64,000 nucleotides of DNA from Pelomonas sp937871895 (GCF_046348265.1 NZ_JAXMEO010000012.1), one strand, 5' to 3'; counted from the first letter of the stretch, positions 1-9,310 are shown. The notes: generated by a model not told the origin, from the sequence alone. Numbers and translations are program-made.

Positions 1-19
1 CTCGTCGTGCGCGGGCATG

Positions 20-43
20 AAAAAGCCCCGCCGCAGCGGGGCT
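20..43 (-). terminator. Rho-independent terminator of tolC
   Basis: A perfect 8-bp stem (agccccgc / gcggggct, 24-31 and 36-43) with a 4-base loop is followed, read on the minus strand, by a run of T. It lies 17 bases beyond the tolC stop codon, so it fits a simple terminator for that gene. Confidence 0.8.
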
Positions 44-60
44 GGTCGGGTGGCGCGGCC

Positions 61-1395
61 TTACTTGGCCAGCAGGCCACTCACGGCATAAATGTCCTCG
101 GCGCGCAGCTGGCCCGAGGCCTGGCGCAGCTTGAGGCCCATGACGATGCTGTCGTAGCGCGCCTTGGCCAGGTCGCGCTGGGTGCTGAAGAGCTGGGCCT
201 GGGCATTGAGCACATCGAGGTTGACGCGCACGCCGACCTTGTAGCCGAGCTGCGTGGCTTCGAGGGCCAGCTTGCTCGACGACTCGGCAGCCTCCAGGGC
301 CTGGGCCTGGGCGCGCAGCGACTGGCTGAAGGAGAAGGTCTGGCGCGTGGCCTGGGCCACGCTGCGGCGCGCGAACTCCAGGTCGTTGCGGGCACGCTCT
401 TCAAGGATCAGGGTTTCCTTGATGCGGCTCTGGGTGTAGCCGCCGGTGAAGAGTGGGTAGGTGAAGCTGAGGCCGATGCTGGCATTCTTGGTCGTGCCCA
501 CGCCCGAGGACGCGGCGGCCAGGCCGGAGAGGTTGTTGTGCAGGTTTTGCGCGCCGAGGCCAGCGGTCGCATCGAGCGTGGGCTTCTCGCCAGCCCGCGC
601 GATCTGGGTGTCCAGCTGAGCGACCTCAAGACCCACGCGTGCTTTGCGGATGGCGGGGTGCTGCTCCTCGGCAGTGGCCAGCCAGGTGTCGATGCGGTCG
701 GAGGCCAGCGCGGGCAGCGCCACCGGCGTGGCCAGCGGCTTGGGCTCGACGCCGACGCGGCCGACCAAGAGGTCCAGCGCCGTGCGCTTGACGCGCAGGT
801 CGTTGTCGGCCGCGATCTCCTGAGCGCTGGCGATGTCGTAGCGGGCCTGGGCTTCGCGGGTGTCCGTAATGGTGGCGGTACCCACCTCGAAATTGCGCTT
901 GGCCGAGGCCAGTTGCTCGGAGATGAACTTCTTGCTGGCCTGGGCGGTGGCGAGCGCGTCCTGCGCGGCCAGCACGTCGAAGTAGGCGGACGAGAGACGG
1001 ACCATCAGGTCCTGCTCGGCCGACTCCAGGTCGGACTGGGCGGCCACGTTGGCGCGGCGGGCGCGGTCGAGGTTGAGCGGGTTGGCGGCGTTGTAGACCG
1101 AATACTTGCCCTGCAGGCCGGTGGCCAAGGTGCGGGCATTGATATTGGTGTTGGACGGCGTCTCGGTGCGGGCCTGCGTGGCCGAGGCGTTGAGGCCCAG
1201 CGTGGGGCGCAGCGCGGCTTCCGCCTGGCCGATGCGGGCGCCGGCTGCTTCTGCGCTGGCGCGCGCGCTGAGGTAGGTCGCGTCATAAGCCCGAGCCGCG
1301 TCGTACAGCTCTTGCAGGCTCTGGGCCTGGGCAGACCCCCAGGTGGCAAGACCGATGACCAGGGCCAAGGGGGTCAGACGGAGCGACATGGGCAT
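61..1395 (-). CDS. tolC: TolC family outer membrane efflux protein
   Basis: The 444-residue product is an outer membrane channel of the TolC type, which connects inner membrane pumps (RND, ABC or MFS) to the cell exterior. An N-terminal signal peptide ends near AQA (about residue 25). Two OEP repeats follow, rich in heptad-like Ala/Leu/Gln helices, with the family phrases SAYFDVLAAQDAL and GYKVGVRVNLDVLNAQ. A GAGGA ribosome-binding sequence just before the first of two adjacent ATGs (1395 and 1389) favours the longer form. The gene lies directly downstream of the isoaspartyl methyltransferase gene on the same strand, a pair often seen in Burkholderiales, and ends in a clear terminator. No pump gene is adjacent, so the partner is unknown. 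Confidence 0.93.
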   Translation of the reverse strand: MPMSLRLTPLALVIGLATWGSAQAQSLQELYDAARAYDATYLSARASAEAAGARIGQAEAALRPTLGLNASATQARTETPSNTNINARTLATGLQGKYSVYNAANPLNLDRARRANVAAQSDLESAEQDLMVRLSSAYFDVLAAQDALATAQASKKFISEQLASAKRNFEVGTATITDTREAQARYDIASAQEIAADNDLRVKRTALDLLVGRVGVEPKPLATPVALPALASDRIDTWLATAEEQHPAIRKARVGLEVAQLDTQIARAGEKPTLDATAGLGAQNLHNNLSGLAAASSGVGTTKNASIGLSFTYPLFTGGYTQSRIKETLILEERARNDLEFARRSVAQATRQTFSFSQSLRAQAQALEAAESSSKLALEATQLGYKVGVRVNLDVLNAQAQLFSTQRDLAKARYDSIVMGLKLRQASGQLRAEDIYAVSGLLAK

Positions 1396-1527
1396 GAAAT
1401 CCTCGGGGTTGGGTGAACTGCGCCGGATTGTGAGTGCCGCCGCGCGTGGATGAAAGAAGGCATGCGACGAGCTGCGGTATCGGGCGACCAGCGGCAGCCC
1501 GCAGCGCCGCCCGTCACGGCAGCGCCG

Positions 1528-2184
1528 TCAGAAAGCGAAGGAAGGCAACTCGGCAAAGCCGGGCAGGCGGGCGGCCGAGGTTTCAAACAGGGTGAGGCTG
1601 CGGTAGTCGTCGGGGCCGACGCGGGTGAACAGACGAGCCTGCATGACCGGGTCGTCGCCAACGATGGCGATCAGGCGCCCCGTGCCGACGCGCAGCTGGG
1701 CGAGCAGGCCAGCCGGCACCTCGGCCACGGAGCCCGAGAGGACGATGGCGTCGAACGGCGCTTCGGCCGCCAGGCCGCTGGCGCCGGCCTGCTGCAGCAC
1801 CCGCACGTTCTGCACCCCGGCCTTGCGCAGATTCGCCTTGGCGGCATCGGCCAGCGCCGCGTCGGGCTCGATGGCGAACACCTGCTCAGCCTGATGCGCC
1901 ATCAGCGCGGCGAGGTGGCCGGTGGCGGCGCCGATCTCGAGCACGCGGTCCTGGCGGCTGAGCTTGAGCTCCTGCAGCATGCGGGCCTCGACGCGCGGCG
2001 CCAACATGCGGCGGCCGTTACCGAGCGGCAGCTCGGTGTCCACAAAGGCCTGGGCGCGCAGCGCTGCGGGGACGAAATCCTCGCGGTGGACGATGGTGAG
2101 CAGTTCGAGCACGCCCAGGTTCAGCACGTTCCAGGGGCGGATTTGCTGCTCGATCATGTTGAAGCGGGCTTTTTCGATGGTCAT
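1528..2184 (-). CDS. Protein-L-isoaspartate O-methyltransferase family protein
   Basis: The 218-residue protein is an S-adenosylmethionine-dependent methyltransferase of the Pcm family, which initiates repair of isoaspartyl residues in aged proteins. The SAM-binding motif I is visible as VLEIGAATGHLAALMA (about residues 80-95). The N-terminal region (RFNMIEQQIRPWNV, TELPLGNGRRML) is typical of the shorter proteobacterial subgroup found beside tolC rather than of E. coli Pcm beside surE. An AGGAG ribosome-binding site lies a few bases before the ATG. Whether this subgroup acts on isoaspartate or on another substrate is not shown by the sequence. Confidence 0.85.
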   Translation of the reverse strand: MTIEKARFNMIEQQIRPWNVLNLGVLELLTIVHREDFVPAALRAQAFVDTELPLGNGRRMLAPRVEARMLQELKLSRQDRVLEIGAATGHLAALMAHQAEQVFAIEPDAALADAAKANLRKAGVQNVRVLQQAGASGLAAEAPFDAIVLSGSVAEVPAGLLAQLRVGTGRLIAIVGDDPVMQARLFTRVGPDDYRSLTLFETSAARLPGFAELPSFAF

Positions 2185-2232
2185 GGGGTGCTCCTAGCGC
2201 CTGCTCTCTGGCAGGTATCAATGGGGAAATCG

Positions 2233-2892
2233 TCAAATTTTAGAGGCCGGCTCGGCCAGCAGGCCGCTCAGCAGCAAGGACATCTGGGCGTCAAGCATCT
2301 CGGGGGCGCCAACGCCCGAGGGCCGCTGACCGCAGGCGCCAAAGGAATGCTCCTGCAGCATCATCTGCAGCAGCGGCGAAATGAGCACGTGCATGGTGGC
2401 GGCAATCGGCACAGGCCGGAACTCGCCCCGGTCGATGCCTTGCTGGACGAGGCGGCCGATCAGCTCATGCGTGGGCTGGATGACTTCGTCCACATAGAAC
2501 TGCGCCAGCTCCGGGAAATTGCGCGCCTCCACCAGCATCACCTTGCTGATGCCGCCGGCAGCCCCCTGCCCCACGCTGGCCCACCAGGTCTGCATCATGT
2601 GGCGCAGCAGGTCCTGCACGCGGCCCTGGTGCTGGGCGGCGGCAGCGGCGAAGTCATCGAGCCGGGTCACCAGATGCTCGCGCACCACGGCCTTGAAGAG
2701 CTCTTCCTTGCTCGGGAAATAGCGGTAGAGCGTGCCCTTGGCCACGCCGGCCTGCTTGGCAACCTCCTCGCTGCGGGTGGCCGAAAAGCCTCGGTCCACG
2801 AACAGCTCCAGGGCGGCCTGAAGCAACTCCTGGGGGCGCTCTTCCTTGCGGCGCTGGCGCGTGGGGGCGGCGGGTGCTGCGGGACGTGACAT
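2233..2892 (-). CDS. TetR/AcrR family transcriptional regulator
   Basis: The 219-residue protein has an N-terminal TetR helix-turn-helix (about residues 20-66: ALELFVDRGFSATRSEEVAKQ, then GVAKGTLYRYFPSKEELFKAVV) and a C-terminal ligand-binding domain of the TetR_C type. Such proteins usually repress an adjacent or their own gene until a small hydrophobic ligand binds. A 22-bp palindrome (2896-2917) sits 3 bp upstream of the start codon, which suggests autorepression. The gene is divergent from uppP. No ribosome-binding site is seen before the ATG. The ligand cannot be inferred. Confidence 0.9.
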   Translation of the reverse strand: MSRPAAPAAPTRQRRKEERPQELLQAALELFVDRGFSATRSEEVAKQAGVAKGTLYRYFPSKEELFKAVVREHLVTRLDDFAAAAAQHQGRVQDLLRHMMQTWWASVGQGAAGGISKVMLVEARNFPELAQFYVDEVIQPTHELIGRLVQQGIDRGEFRPVPIAATMHVLISPLLQMMLQEHSFGACGQRPSGVGAPEMLDAQMSLLLSGLLAEPASKI

Positions 2893-2895
2893 GGC

Positions 2896-2917
2896 TTAGT
2901 GACCGGCTGGTCACTAA
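2896..2917. promoter_or_regulatory. Putative TetR operator (palindrome)
   Basis: A perfect inverted repeat of 9-bp arms (ttagtgacc / ggtcactaa) separated by ggct lies between the divergent tetR-family gene and uppP, 3 bp upstream of the regulator start codon. The arm and spacer geometry is typical of TetR-family operators. Binding would block the regulator's own translation start region. Confidence 0.65.
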
Positions 2918-3030
2918 TGTATGCCGCCACCCTGGCAGGCAGCAAGGCAGCCGACATGCTGAGCAGGGGTCGCGCTCTACACTGCGCGCCCTTTTGCACA
3001 CCTTTCCCGGGCCAGGGCCCGGTGCCTGCC

Positions 3031-3861
3031 GTGGACGTCATCCTGTTGCTCAAGGCCGCGATCATGGGGATCGTTGAAGGCCTGACCGAGTTCCTGCCGA
3101 TCTCCTCCACCGGCCACCTGATCCTGGCCGGCAGCCTGCTGGGCATGGACGACGCCAAGGGCAAGGTGTTCGACATCGCCATCCAGACCGGTGCCATCCT
3201 GGCCGTCATCCTGGTCTATGCACAGCGGCTCAAGGCCGTGGCCCGGGGTCTGCCCAGCGAGCCGCAAGCACGGCGCTTTGTCATCAATGTGGCGGTGGGC
3301 TTCCTGCCGGCGGTGGTGCTGGGCCTGCTGTTTGGCAAGGCGATCAAGGCGCACCTGTTCACGCCCGTGGTGGTGGCCAGTGCCTTCATCGTGGGGGGCT
3401 TCATCATCCTGTGGGCCGAGCGGCGCCAAAGCGTGGCCCGCGTGGCCCGCATCGAGAGCGTGGACGACATGACGCCGCTGGACGCGCTCAAGGTGGGCCT
3501 GATCCAGTGCCTGGCCATGATCCCGGGCACCAGCCGCTCGGGGGCGACCATCATTGGCGGCATGTTCCTCGGGCTGTCGCGCAAGGCGGCGACGGACTTT
3601 TCCTTCTTCCTGGCCATCCCGACGCTGATCGGCGCGGGCGTTTACAGCCTCTACAAGGAGCGCGCCCTGCTGGCGGCGGCCGATACGCCGGTCTTTGCCG
3701 TGGGCCTGCTGTTCAGTTTCCTGTCGGCCTGGATCTGCGTGCGCTGGCTGCTGCGCTACGTGGCCACGCACACCTTCACGCCCTTTGCCTGGTACCGCAT
3801 CGCCTTTGGCGTGGTGGTCTTGGTCACGGCCTGGACGGGTGTGGTGCACTGGGCTGACTAA
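3031..3861 (+). CDS. uppP: Undecaprenyl-diphosphate phosphatase
   Basis: UppP (BacA) dephosphorylates undecaprenyl pyrophosphate at the inner membrane, regenerating the lipid carrier for peptidoglycan and polysaccharide synthesis. It also gives intrinsic bacitracin tolerance. The GTG at 3031 is chosen because the family begins directly with the segment VDVILLLKAAIMGIVEG. The reading frame extends upstream to 2899, but that part resembles no UppP. Both family signatures are present: EGLTEFLPISSTGH near the N-terminus and PGTSRSGATI at about residue 165. The 276-residue length and several hydrophobic helices match the family. It is followed closely by map. Confidence 0.95.
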   Translation: MDVILLLKAAIMGIVEGLTEFLPISSTGHLILAGSLLGMDDAKGKVFDIAIQTGAILAVILVYAQRLKAVARGLPSEPQARRFVINVAVGFLPAVVLGLLFGKAIKAHLFTPVVVASAFIVGGFIILWAERRQSVARVARIESVDDMTPLDALKVGLIQCLAMIPGTSRSGATIIGGMFLGLSRKAATDFSFFLAIPTLIGAGVYSLYKERALLAAADTPVFAVGLLFSFLSAWICVRWLLRYVATHTFTPFAWYRIAFGVVVLVTAWTGVVHWAD

Positions 3862-3891
3862 GGTCAAGGCGCCGGACGGGATAATCCGCCG

Positions 3892-4710
3892 ATGGCCATC
3901 ACCATCAAGACTGCTGCCGACGTTGAAGGCATGCGCATCGCCGGACGCCTGGCGTCCGAAGTGCTCGACCTGCTGACCGCCCACGTCAAGCCGGGCATCA
4001 CCACCAATGAGCTGGACCGCATTGCGCACGACCACATCGTGAACGTGCAGCAAGCCATTCCCGCACCACTGAACTACTGCCCGCCCGGCTACACGCCCTA
4101 CCCCAAGTCGGTCTGCACCTCGGTCAACAACCAGGTCTGCCACGGCATCCCGAACGACAAGGCACTCAAGAACGGCGACATCGTCAACATCGACGTCACC
4201 GTGATCAAGGACGGTTGGCACGGCGACACCAGCCGCATGTTCATCGTGGGCGACGCGTCCATCGCGGCCAAGCGCCTGTGCAACCTCACCTACGAGGCCA
4301 TGTGGAGGGGCATCGCCAAGGTCAAGCCCGGCGCACGCCTCGGGGACATCGGCCACGCCATCCAGACCTTTGCCGAGAACGCGGGTTTTTCCATCGTGCG
4401 CGAGTACTGCGGCCACGGCATCGGCCAGGTCTTCCACGAAGAACCCCAGGTGCTGCACTACGGCCGCCCGGGCACGCTGGATGAGCTGGTGCCGGGCATG
4501 ACCTTCACCATCGAACCCATGATCAACGCCGGCCGGCGCGAGATCAAGGAGCTGGGCGACGGCTGGACCATCGTCACCAAGGACCGCTCACTCTCTGCCC
4601 AGTGGGAGCACACCATCCTCGTGACTGACACCGGCTACGAGGTGCTGACGGTCTCGGCTGGCAGCCCGCCGCCGCCCGCCTTCATCACCAGCGCCGCCAC
4701 CGGCGCGTGA
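3892..4710 (+). CDS. map: Type I methionine aminopeptidase
   Basis: The 272-residue cytoplasmic metallopeptidase removes the initiator methionine from nascent proteins. The pita-bread fold motifs are visible: CTSVNNQVCHGIP, the metal-binding aspartates in VNIDVTVIKDGWHGDTSRMF, the histidine in YCGHGIG, and the glutamates in MTFTIEPM and AQWEHTILV. It lacks the N-terminal zinc-finger extension. The stop codon overlaps the GTG start of glnD by 4 bases, so the two genes are probably co-transcribed and translationally coupled. Confidence 0.96.
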   Translation: MAITIKTAADVEGMRIAGRLASEVLDLLTAHVKPGITTNELDRIAHDHIVNVQQAIPAPLNYCPPGYTPYPKSVCTSVNNQVCHGIPNDKALKNGDIVNIDVTVIKDGWHGDTSRMFIVGDASIAAKRLCNLTYEAMWRGIAKVKPGARLGDIGHAIQTFAENAGFSIVREYCGHGIGQVFHEEPQVLHYGRPGTLDELVPGMTFTIEPMINAGRREIKELGDGWTIVTKDRSLSAQWEHTILVTDTGYEVLTVSAGSPPPPAFITSAATGA

Positions 4711-7301
4711 ACGTGGCGACCACGCCCGTCGTCGAACTGCGGCGCCAGTTCAAGCAGGGCAAGCAGGCCCTGATCGACGCCTTCCTGGAGGCGCGCCCCA
4801 CCACAACAAGCAGCAGCCGCCTGCTGCGCACGCTGGCCCGCCATGTGGACGACACGCTGCGCCTGGTCTGGGCCGAGTCGGGCTTGCCTGCCGGTGCCTG
4901 CCTGGCTGCGGTGGGAGGTTATGGACGCGGCGAGCTGTTCCCGCACTCCGACGTGGACGTGCTGGTGCTGCTGCCCGACGGCATCGACTCCATGCAGCCC
5001 GGCCCGGTGCGCGACGCGGTGGAACGCTTCATCACCACCTGCTGGGACGTGGGCCTGGAGATCGGCTCCTCGGTGCGCACCGTGCCCGAGTGCGTGACCG
5101 AGGCGGCCGGCGACGTCACCATCCAGACCGCCCTGCTCGAAGCCCGCAGCCTGACGGGCGATGCGCGCCTGTTCCGCCGCCTCGTCAAGCGCCTGGCCGA
5201 GGCCATGGACCCCAAGGCCTTCTTGCGCGCCAAGACCCTGGAGGCCGTGCAGCGCCACACCAAGTTCGACGACACGCCCTATGCGCTGGAGCCCAACTGC
5301 AAGGAAAGCCCCGGCGGCCTGCGCGACCTGCAATTGCTGATCTGGCTGGCGCGCGCGGCAGGCCTGGGCAAGACCTGGAAAGAGCTCAGCCAGCGCGGCC
5401 TGATCACCCCCTTCGAGAGCCAGCAGCTCAAGCGCAACGAAGGGCAGTTGACGCTGATCCGCGCGCGGCTGCACGCGGTGGCGGGACGGCGCGAGGACCG
5501 GCTGGTCTTCGACCTGCAGGACGCCGTGGCGCGCAGCTTTGGCTTCAAGCCCACCGGCGGGCAGCGCGCGTCCGAGGTGCTGATGCGTCGCTACTACTGG
5601 GCCGCCAAGGCGGTGACCCAGCTGCATCAGATCCTGCTGCTGAACCTGGAAGAGCGCATCAACGGCGCCCAGCAGGCGCAGATCCACCGCATCGACGATC
5701 AGTTCGAGGACCGCGCCGGCATGCTGGAGGTCGCGAGCGACGACCTCTACCAGCGCGACCCGAGCGCCATCCTGCGGACCTTCCTGGTCTTCCAGCAGTC
5801 AACGGGCATCAAGGGCCTGTCGGCCCGCACGCTGCGCGCGCTGTACAACGCCCGCAAGCTGATGACGGCCCGCTGGCGCAACGACCCGGTCAACCGCGCG
5901 ACTTTCATGGCCATCCTGCAGGCCGAGCGCGGTCACACGCATGCGCTGCGGCTGATGAACCAGACCTCGGTGCTGGGCCGCTACCTGTGGGTGTTCCGCG
6001 CCATCGTCGGGCAGATGCAGCACGACCTGTTCCACGTCTACACCGTGGACCAGCACATCCTGATGGTGCTGCGCAATGTGCGCCGATTCTTCATCCCCGA
6101 GCACGCGCACGAGTACCCGTTCTGCTCGCAGCTCGCGTCGCAGTGGGATGCCCCCCACCTGCTTTACATCGCCGCGCTCTTCCATGACGTGGCCAAGGGC
6201 CGCGGGGGCGACCACTCCGACCTCGGCGCGGTGGACGTGCGCCGCTTCTGCCGCCAGCATGGCCTGGACGCCGAAGACACACAGCTCTGCGTCTTCCTCG
6301 TGCAGCACCACCTGACGCTGTCGCGCGTGGCGCAGAAGGAAGACCTCTCCGACCCGGAGGTGATCACCCGCGTGGCCGGCGTGGTGGGCAACGTGCGCTA
6401 CCTGACGGCGCTCTACCTGCTGACGGTGGCCGACATCCGCGGCACCAGCCCCAAGGTCTGGAACGCCTGGAAGGGCAAGCTGCTGGAGGACTTGTTCCGC
6501 CTCACCGCCCGCGCGCTGGGCGGCGCGCCGCTGAACCTTGACGCCGAGATCGAGAACCGCAAGCAGGAGGCGCGGCAGGCCCTGGCGCTGCACGCCATGC
6601 TGCCGGGCACCGAGGCGCCGCTGTGGCAGACGCTGACGGTCAGCTACTTTGCCCGCCATGACGCGGCCGAGCTGGCCTGGCACGCACGGGCGCTGTGGCG
6701 CCATGTCCAGACCACCGTGCCGGTGGTGCGCGCGCGTCCCTCGCCCGTGGGTGAGGGCCTGCAGGTGCTGGTCTATTCGCCCGACCGGCCCGACCTCTTC
6801 GCGCGCATCTGCGGCTACTTCGATACCGCCGGCTTCAACATCCTGGACGCCAAGGTCCACACCACGCGCCCGGGCTTCGCGCTCGACACCTTCCAGGTCA
6901 TCCAGCCGGATGCCGAAGGCCTGCACCGCGACCTGGTGACCCTGGTGGAGACCCAGCTGGCGCTGGCCCTGGCCGCCGATGGCCCGCTGCCCGAGCCCCG
7001 GCGCGGCAGGCTGTCGCGGCGGGTCAAGTCCTTCCCCTACACCACGCGCATCGGCCTGCGGCCCGACGAAAAGGCCACGGCCTGGCTGCTGTCCATCAGC
7101 ACCAGTGACCGCGCCGGCCTGCTCTACGCCATCGCCCGCGTGCTGGCGCGCCACCGCATCAACCTGCAGCTCGCCAAGATCACGACCCTGGGCGAGCGCG
7201 TGGAAGACACCTTCTTGATCGACGGCCCGGCGCTACAGCAGAACAAGACCCAGCTGCAAATCGAGAGCGAGCTGCTGGACGCGGTGTCGCTGCCGGCTTG
7301 A
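4707..7301 (+). CDS. glnD: [Protein-PII] uridylyltransferase / uridylyl-removing enzyme
   Basis: GlnD is the cytoplasmic nitrogen sensor that uridylylates PII proteins when glutamine is low and removes UMP when it is high. The 864 residues show the full domain order. An N-terminal nucleotidyltransferase domain has GGYGRGEL (70-77) and the metal-binding SDVDV (81-85). An HD domain has FHDVAKGRGGDHS near residue 492. Two C-terminal ACT domains follow (about 690-770 and 800-864), the second with DRAGLLYAIARVLARH. A GTG start at 4707 overlaps the map stop codon. A second GTG lies 6 bases downstream. Confidence 0.96.
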   Translation: MNVATTPVVELRRQFKQGKQALIDAFLEARPTTTSSSRLLRTLARHVDDTLRLVWAESGLPAGACLAAVGGYGRGELFPHSDVDVLVLLPDGIDSMQPGPVRDAVERFITTCWDVGLEIGSSVRTVPECVTEAAGDVTIQTALLEARSLTGDARLFRRLVKRLAEAMDPKAFLRAKTLEAVQRHTKFDDTPYALEPNCKESPGGLRDLQLLIWLARAAGLGKTWKELSQRGLITPFESQQLKRNEGQLTLIRARLHAVAGRREDRLVFDLQDAVARSFGFKPTGGQRASEVLMRRYYWAAKAVTQLHQILLLNLEERINGAQQAQIHRIDDQFEDRAGMLEVASDDLYQRDPSAILRTFLVFQQSTGIKGLSARTLRALYNARKLMTARWRNDPVNRATFMAILQAERGHTHALRLMNQTSVLGRYLWVFRAIVGQMQHDLFHVYTVDQHILMVLRNVRRFFIPEHAHEYPFCSQLASQWDAPHLLYIAALFHDVAKGRGGDHSDLGAVDVRRFCRQHGLDAEDTQLCVFLVQHHLTLSRVAQKEDLSDPEVITRVAGVVGNVRYLTALYLLTVADIRGTSPKVWNAWKGKLLEDLFRLTARALGGAPLNLDAEIENRKQEARQALALHAMLPGTEAPLWQTLTVSYFARHDAAELAWHARALWRHVQTTVPVVRARPSPVGEGLQVLVYSPDRPDLFARICGYFDTAGFNILDAKVHTTRPGFALDTFQVIQPDAEGLHRDLVTLVETQLALALAADGPLPEPRRGRLSRRVKSFPYTTRIGLRPDEKATAWLLSISTSDRAGLLYAIARVLARHRINLQLAKITTLGERVEDTFLIDGPALQQNKTQLQIESELLDAVSLPA

Positions 7302-7347
7302 GCTGGCTCAAGCCGGCCCCTGCCCCTCCTGCCTCACACTCCAAGCC

Positions 7348-8142
7348 ATGCCCAACCGCTTCAGTGAACGCGCGCTGCGCGAGTCCCAGGCCTTTGGCGT
7401 GCGCCAGGCTCCCATCTTGCGCCCCCTGGGCTGGCTGGCGCATGGCTGGCACGACCTCTGGCAAGCGCCGCTGGCTTCGCTGGCGCAGGGCTTGGTCATG
7501 GCCCTGTTTGGCGCGCTGCTGCTCGCCGTGGCGCATGACCGTTTCTGGCTGCTGTCAGGCGCCTTCTCCGGCTTTTTGCTGCTGGCGCCCGTCATGGCCA
7601 CGGGACTCTATGCCTTGAGCCGCGACATCGATCGCAACCTGCCGGTGGGCCTCTCCACGGTCTGGCTGGCCTGGCACCCGCGTGACGGCCGCTTGATCGT
7701 CTTTGGCATCCTGCTGGCTGTTGCCGGCACGGGCTGGGTGCTGTGCTCGGCGGCGCTGATCACTGGCTTTGCGCCGGAACCCATCGTCACGCCGCGCGAC
7801 TTTCTGCTGAAGGTGGTGCTGAACGAGCAGTCGTCGCTGTTCGAGACCTGGCTCGGCCTCGGCGCCCTGCTGGCCGCGCCGGTCTTCGCGTCCAGCGTGG
7901 TCGCCATTCCGGCCCTGCTCGACCAGCCGGCAGACCGGCTCGGCGTCTATGGCGCGGTGCTGACCAGTTGGCGCGTCGTCCTGGAGCACCCCGCACCGAT
8001 GGCCTTGTGGGCTGCGTTGCTGATGGGGCTGACCACCTTGGGGTTGGCCACGGCGCTGCTGGGCCTGATCGTCATCGTCCCCTGGCTGGGCCACGCCAGC
8101 TGGCATGCCTACCGCGACCTCGTTCGCCACCGCAGCGACTGA
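7348..8142 (+). CDS. DUF2189 family integral membrane protein
   Basis: The 264-residue protein has a short basic N-terminus (RQAPILRPLGWLAHGWHDLW) followed by about six hydrophobic segments, matching the DUF2189 family of predicted inner membrane proteins found in many proteobacteria. No catalytic motif is visible and the function is unknown. It lies 46 bases after glnD and two bases before a small membrane protein gene, so it may form an operon with the latter. Confidence 0.8.
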   Translation: MPNRFSERALRESQAFGVRQAPILRPLGWLAHGWHDLWQAPLASLAQGLVMALFGALLLAVAHDRFWLLSGAFSGFLLLAPVMATGLYALSRDIDRNLPVGLSTVWLAWHPRDGRLIVFGILLAVAGTGWVLCSAALITGFAPEPIVTPRDFLLKVVLNEQSSLFETWLGLGALLAAPVFASSVVAIPALLDQPADRLGVYGAVLTSWRVVLEHPAPMALWAALLMGLTTLGLATALLGLIVIVPWLGHASWHAYRDLVRHRSD

Positions 8143-8144
8143 CC

Positions 8145-8360
8145 ATGTGGGGCTATACCGAAGCCGAGATCGCCCAGTTCGGCCTGACCTTTGGGGTCGG
8201 GGCCTTCATGCTGTACATGGTCTTCATCATCCTGCAGCTGGCGCGCGAGTCCAAAGCCGGGCGCTTTGGCACCTTCATCTTGCTGCTGGGCCTGGGCTTC
8301 GGCCTCGTGGGCTTTGCGGCCAAGGGTGTGATCAAGTACTTCCTGGCCGGGCACGTCTAG
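8145..8360 (+). CDS. DUF2788 family small membrane protein
   Basis: The 71-residue protein begins MWGYTEAEIAQFGLTFGVGA and carries two hydrophobic helices separated by a short charged turn (RESKAGRFG). The size, the opening and the two-helix arrangement match DUF2788, a small inner membrane family common in beta- and gammaproteobacteria. The function is unknown. The start ATG follows the previous stop codon by two bases, so the two genes are likely co-translated. Confidence 0.8.
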   Translation: MWGYTEAEIAQFGLTFGVGAFMLYMVFIILQLARESKAGRFGTFILLLGLGFGLVGFAAKGVIKYFLAGHV

Positions 8361-8378
8361 GACGCCTGTGCCACGCAC

Positions 8379-9281
8379 TCAGCGCAGGGCATCCACCCAG
8401 CGCAAGCCCAGCAACCGCAGCAAGCGTTGATGCACGGCCGACTGCGGGTTGGCCAGTTCGTGCATCACGGTGAAGTGATTGCAGCCCGGCAGCTCCTCGC
8501 ACACCGGCACGGCACGCTGGCCCCAAGCGCGCCGGATCAGGCGGTTCTGGCGCCGGTACTCCTCGCTCTCGTCTGCGCCACACACGGCCCAAAGCACCTG
8601 GGGCGAAGGGGGCGGGGCGAAGCAGGCGGGGCTCAAGCGCCGGGCCGAGGCGGCCGACAGTTGCAGGTCACCCGCCAGGAATGGCAGCTTTCGCAGCGGC
8701 TCCAGCTCGTGCAGCCCTGACACCGACACCGCCGCGCGCACCAAGCGCCGAGGCAGGTCACGCCCGACCAGCTTCCAGTCGCAGCAGCTGAGCATGGCCG
8801 CCAGGTGCCCGCCGGCCGAATGGCCCAGCAGCGTGATGCGGTGCGGGTCGCCACCGTAGTCCGCGACGTGGCGCCACACCCAGGCCAGGGCCTCGGTCAT
8901 CTGCAGCGCGATGCGCTCGATGCTGACGGCGGGGCACAGCTCGTATTCAGGCACCACCACCACGGCCCCGGCGTCAACAAAGCTCGCGGCCACGTAGGAG
9001 TAATCGGCTTTGCCCAGCGCCCGCCAATACCCGCCCGGAATGACCACCAAGACCGGCGCCTTGCCCGCCACCGCGCCTTCGCTGGCGATGCCCGTCGGCA
9101 TGAACACATCCAAGCGCTGACGCGGCCCGGGCCCGTAGGCCAGGTCGAGCACGCACGACGACCGCTCCCGCACCAAGGCCGAGGCGGCTCCCCAGCGCTG
9201 CAGGATCTGCGCGCTCTCAGGCACCCGCGCACGGTTGTTGTACTGGGCTTCGAGCCACGCCAAGCTTGCATTCACTGCCAT
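8379..9281 (-). CDS. Alpha/beta hydrolase (esterase / kynurenine formamidase-like)
   Basis: The 300-residue cytoplasmic protein has an alpha/beta hydrolase fold. The oxyanion region is VLVVIPGGYWRALGK, the nucleophile elbow is GHSAGGH, the probable acid lies in CGADESEEY and the catalytic His in GCNHFTVMHEL. This arrangement resembles the esterase/lipase BD-FAE group that includes kynurenine formamidase-like enzymes. The substrate is not evident. The gene is convergent with the DUF2788 gene (18 bases apart) and divergent from tRNA-Ala, so it is probably monocistronic. Confidence 0.82.
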   Translation of the reverse strand: MAVNASLAWLEAQYNNRARVPESAQILQRWGAASALVRERSSCVLDLAYGPGPRQRLDVFMPTGIASEGAVAGKAPVLVVIPGGYWRALGKADYSYVAASFVDAGAVVVVPEYELCPAVSIERIALQMTEALAWVWRHVADYGGDPHRITLLGHSAGGHLAAMLSCCDWKLVGRDLPRRLVRAAVSVSGLHELEPLRKLPFLAGDLQLSAASARRLSPACFAPPPSPQVLWAVCGADESEEYRRQNRLIRRAWGQRAVPVCEELPGCNHFTVMHELANPQSAVHQRLLRLLGLRWVDALR

Positions 9282-9310
9282 GCCGTGACGATAGCAGCGC
9301 AGGCCGTGGC

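Noticed and set aside
2977..4458. Long minus-strand frame antisense to uppP and map
   Set aside because: It is His/Asp/Gly-rich, has no family likeness and lies opposite two certain genes; it is a GC-driven shadow.
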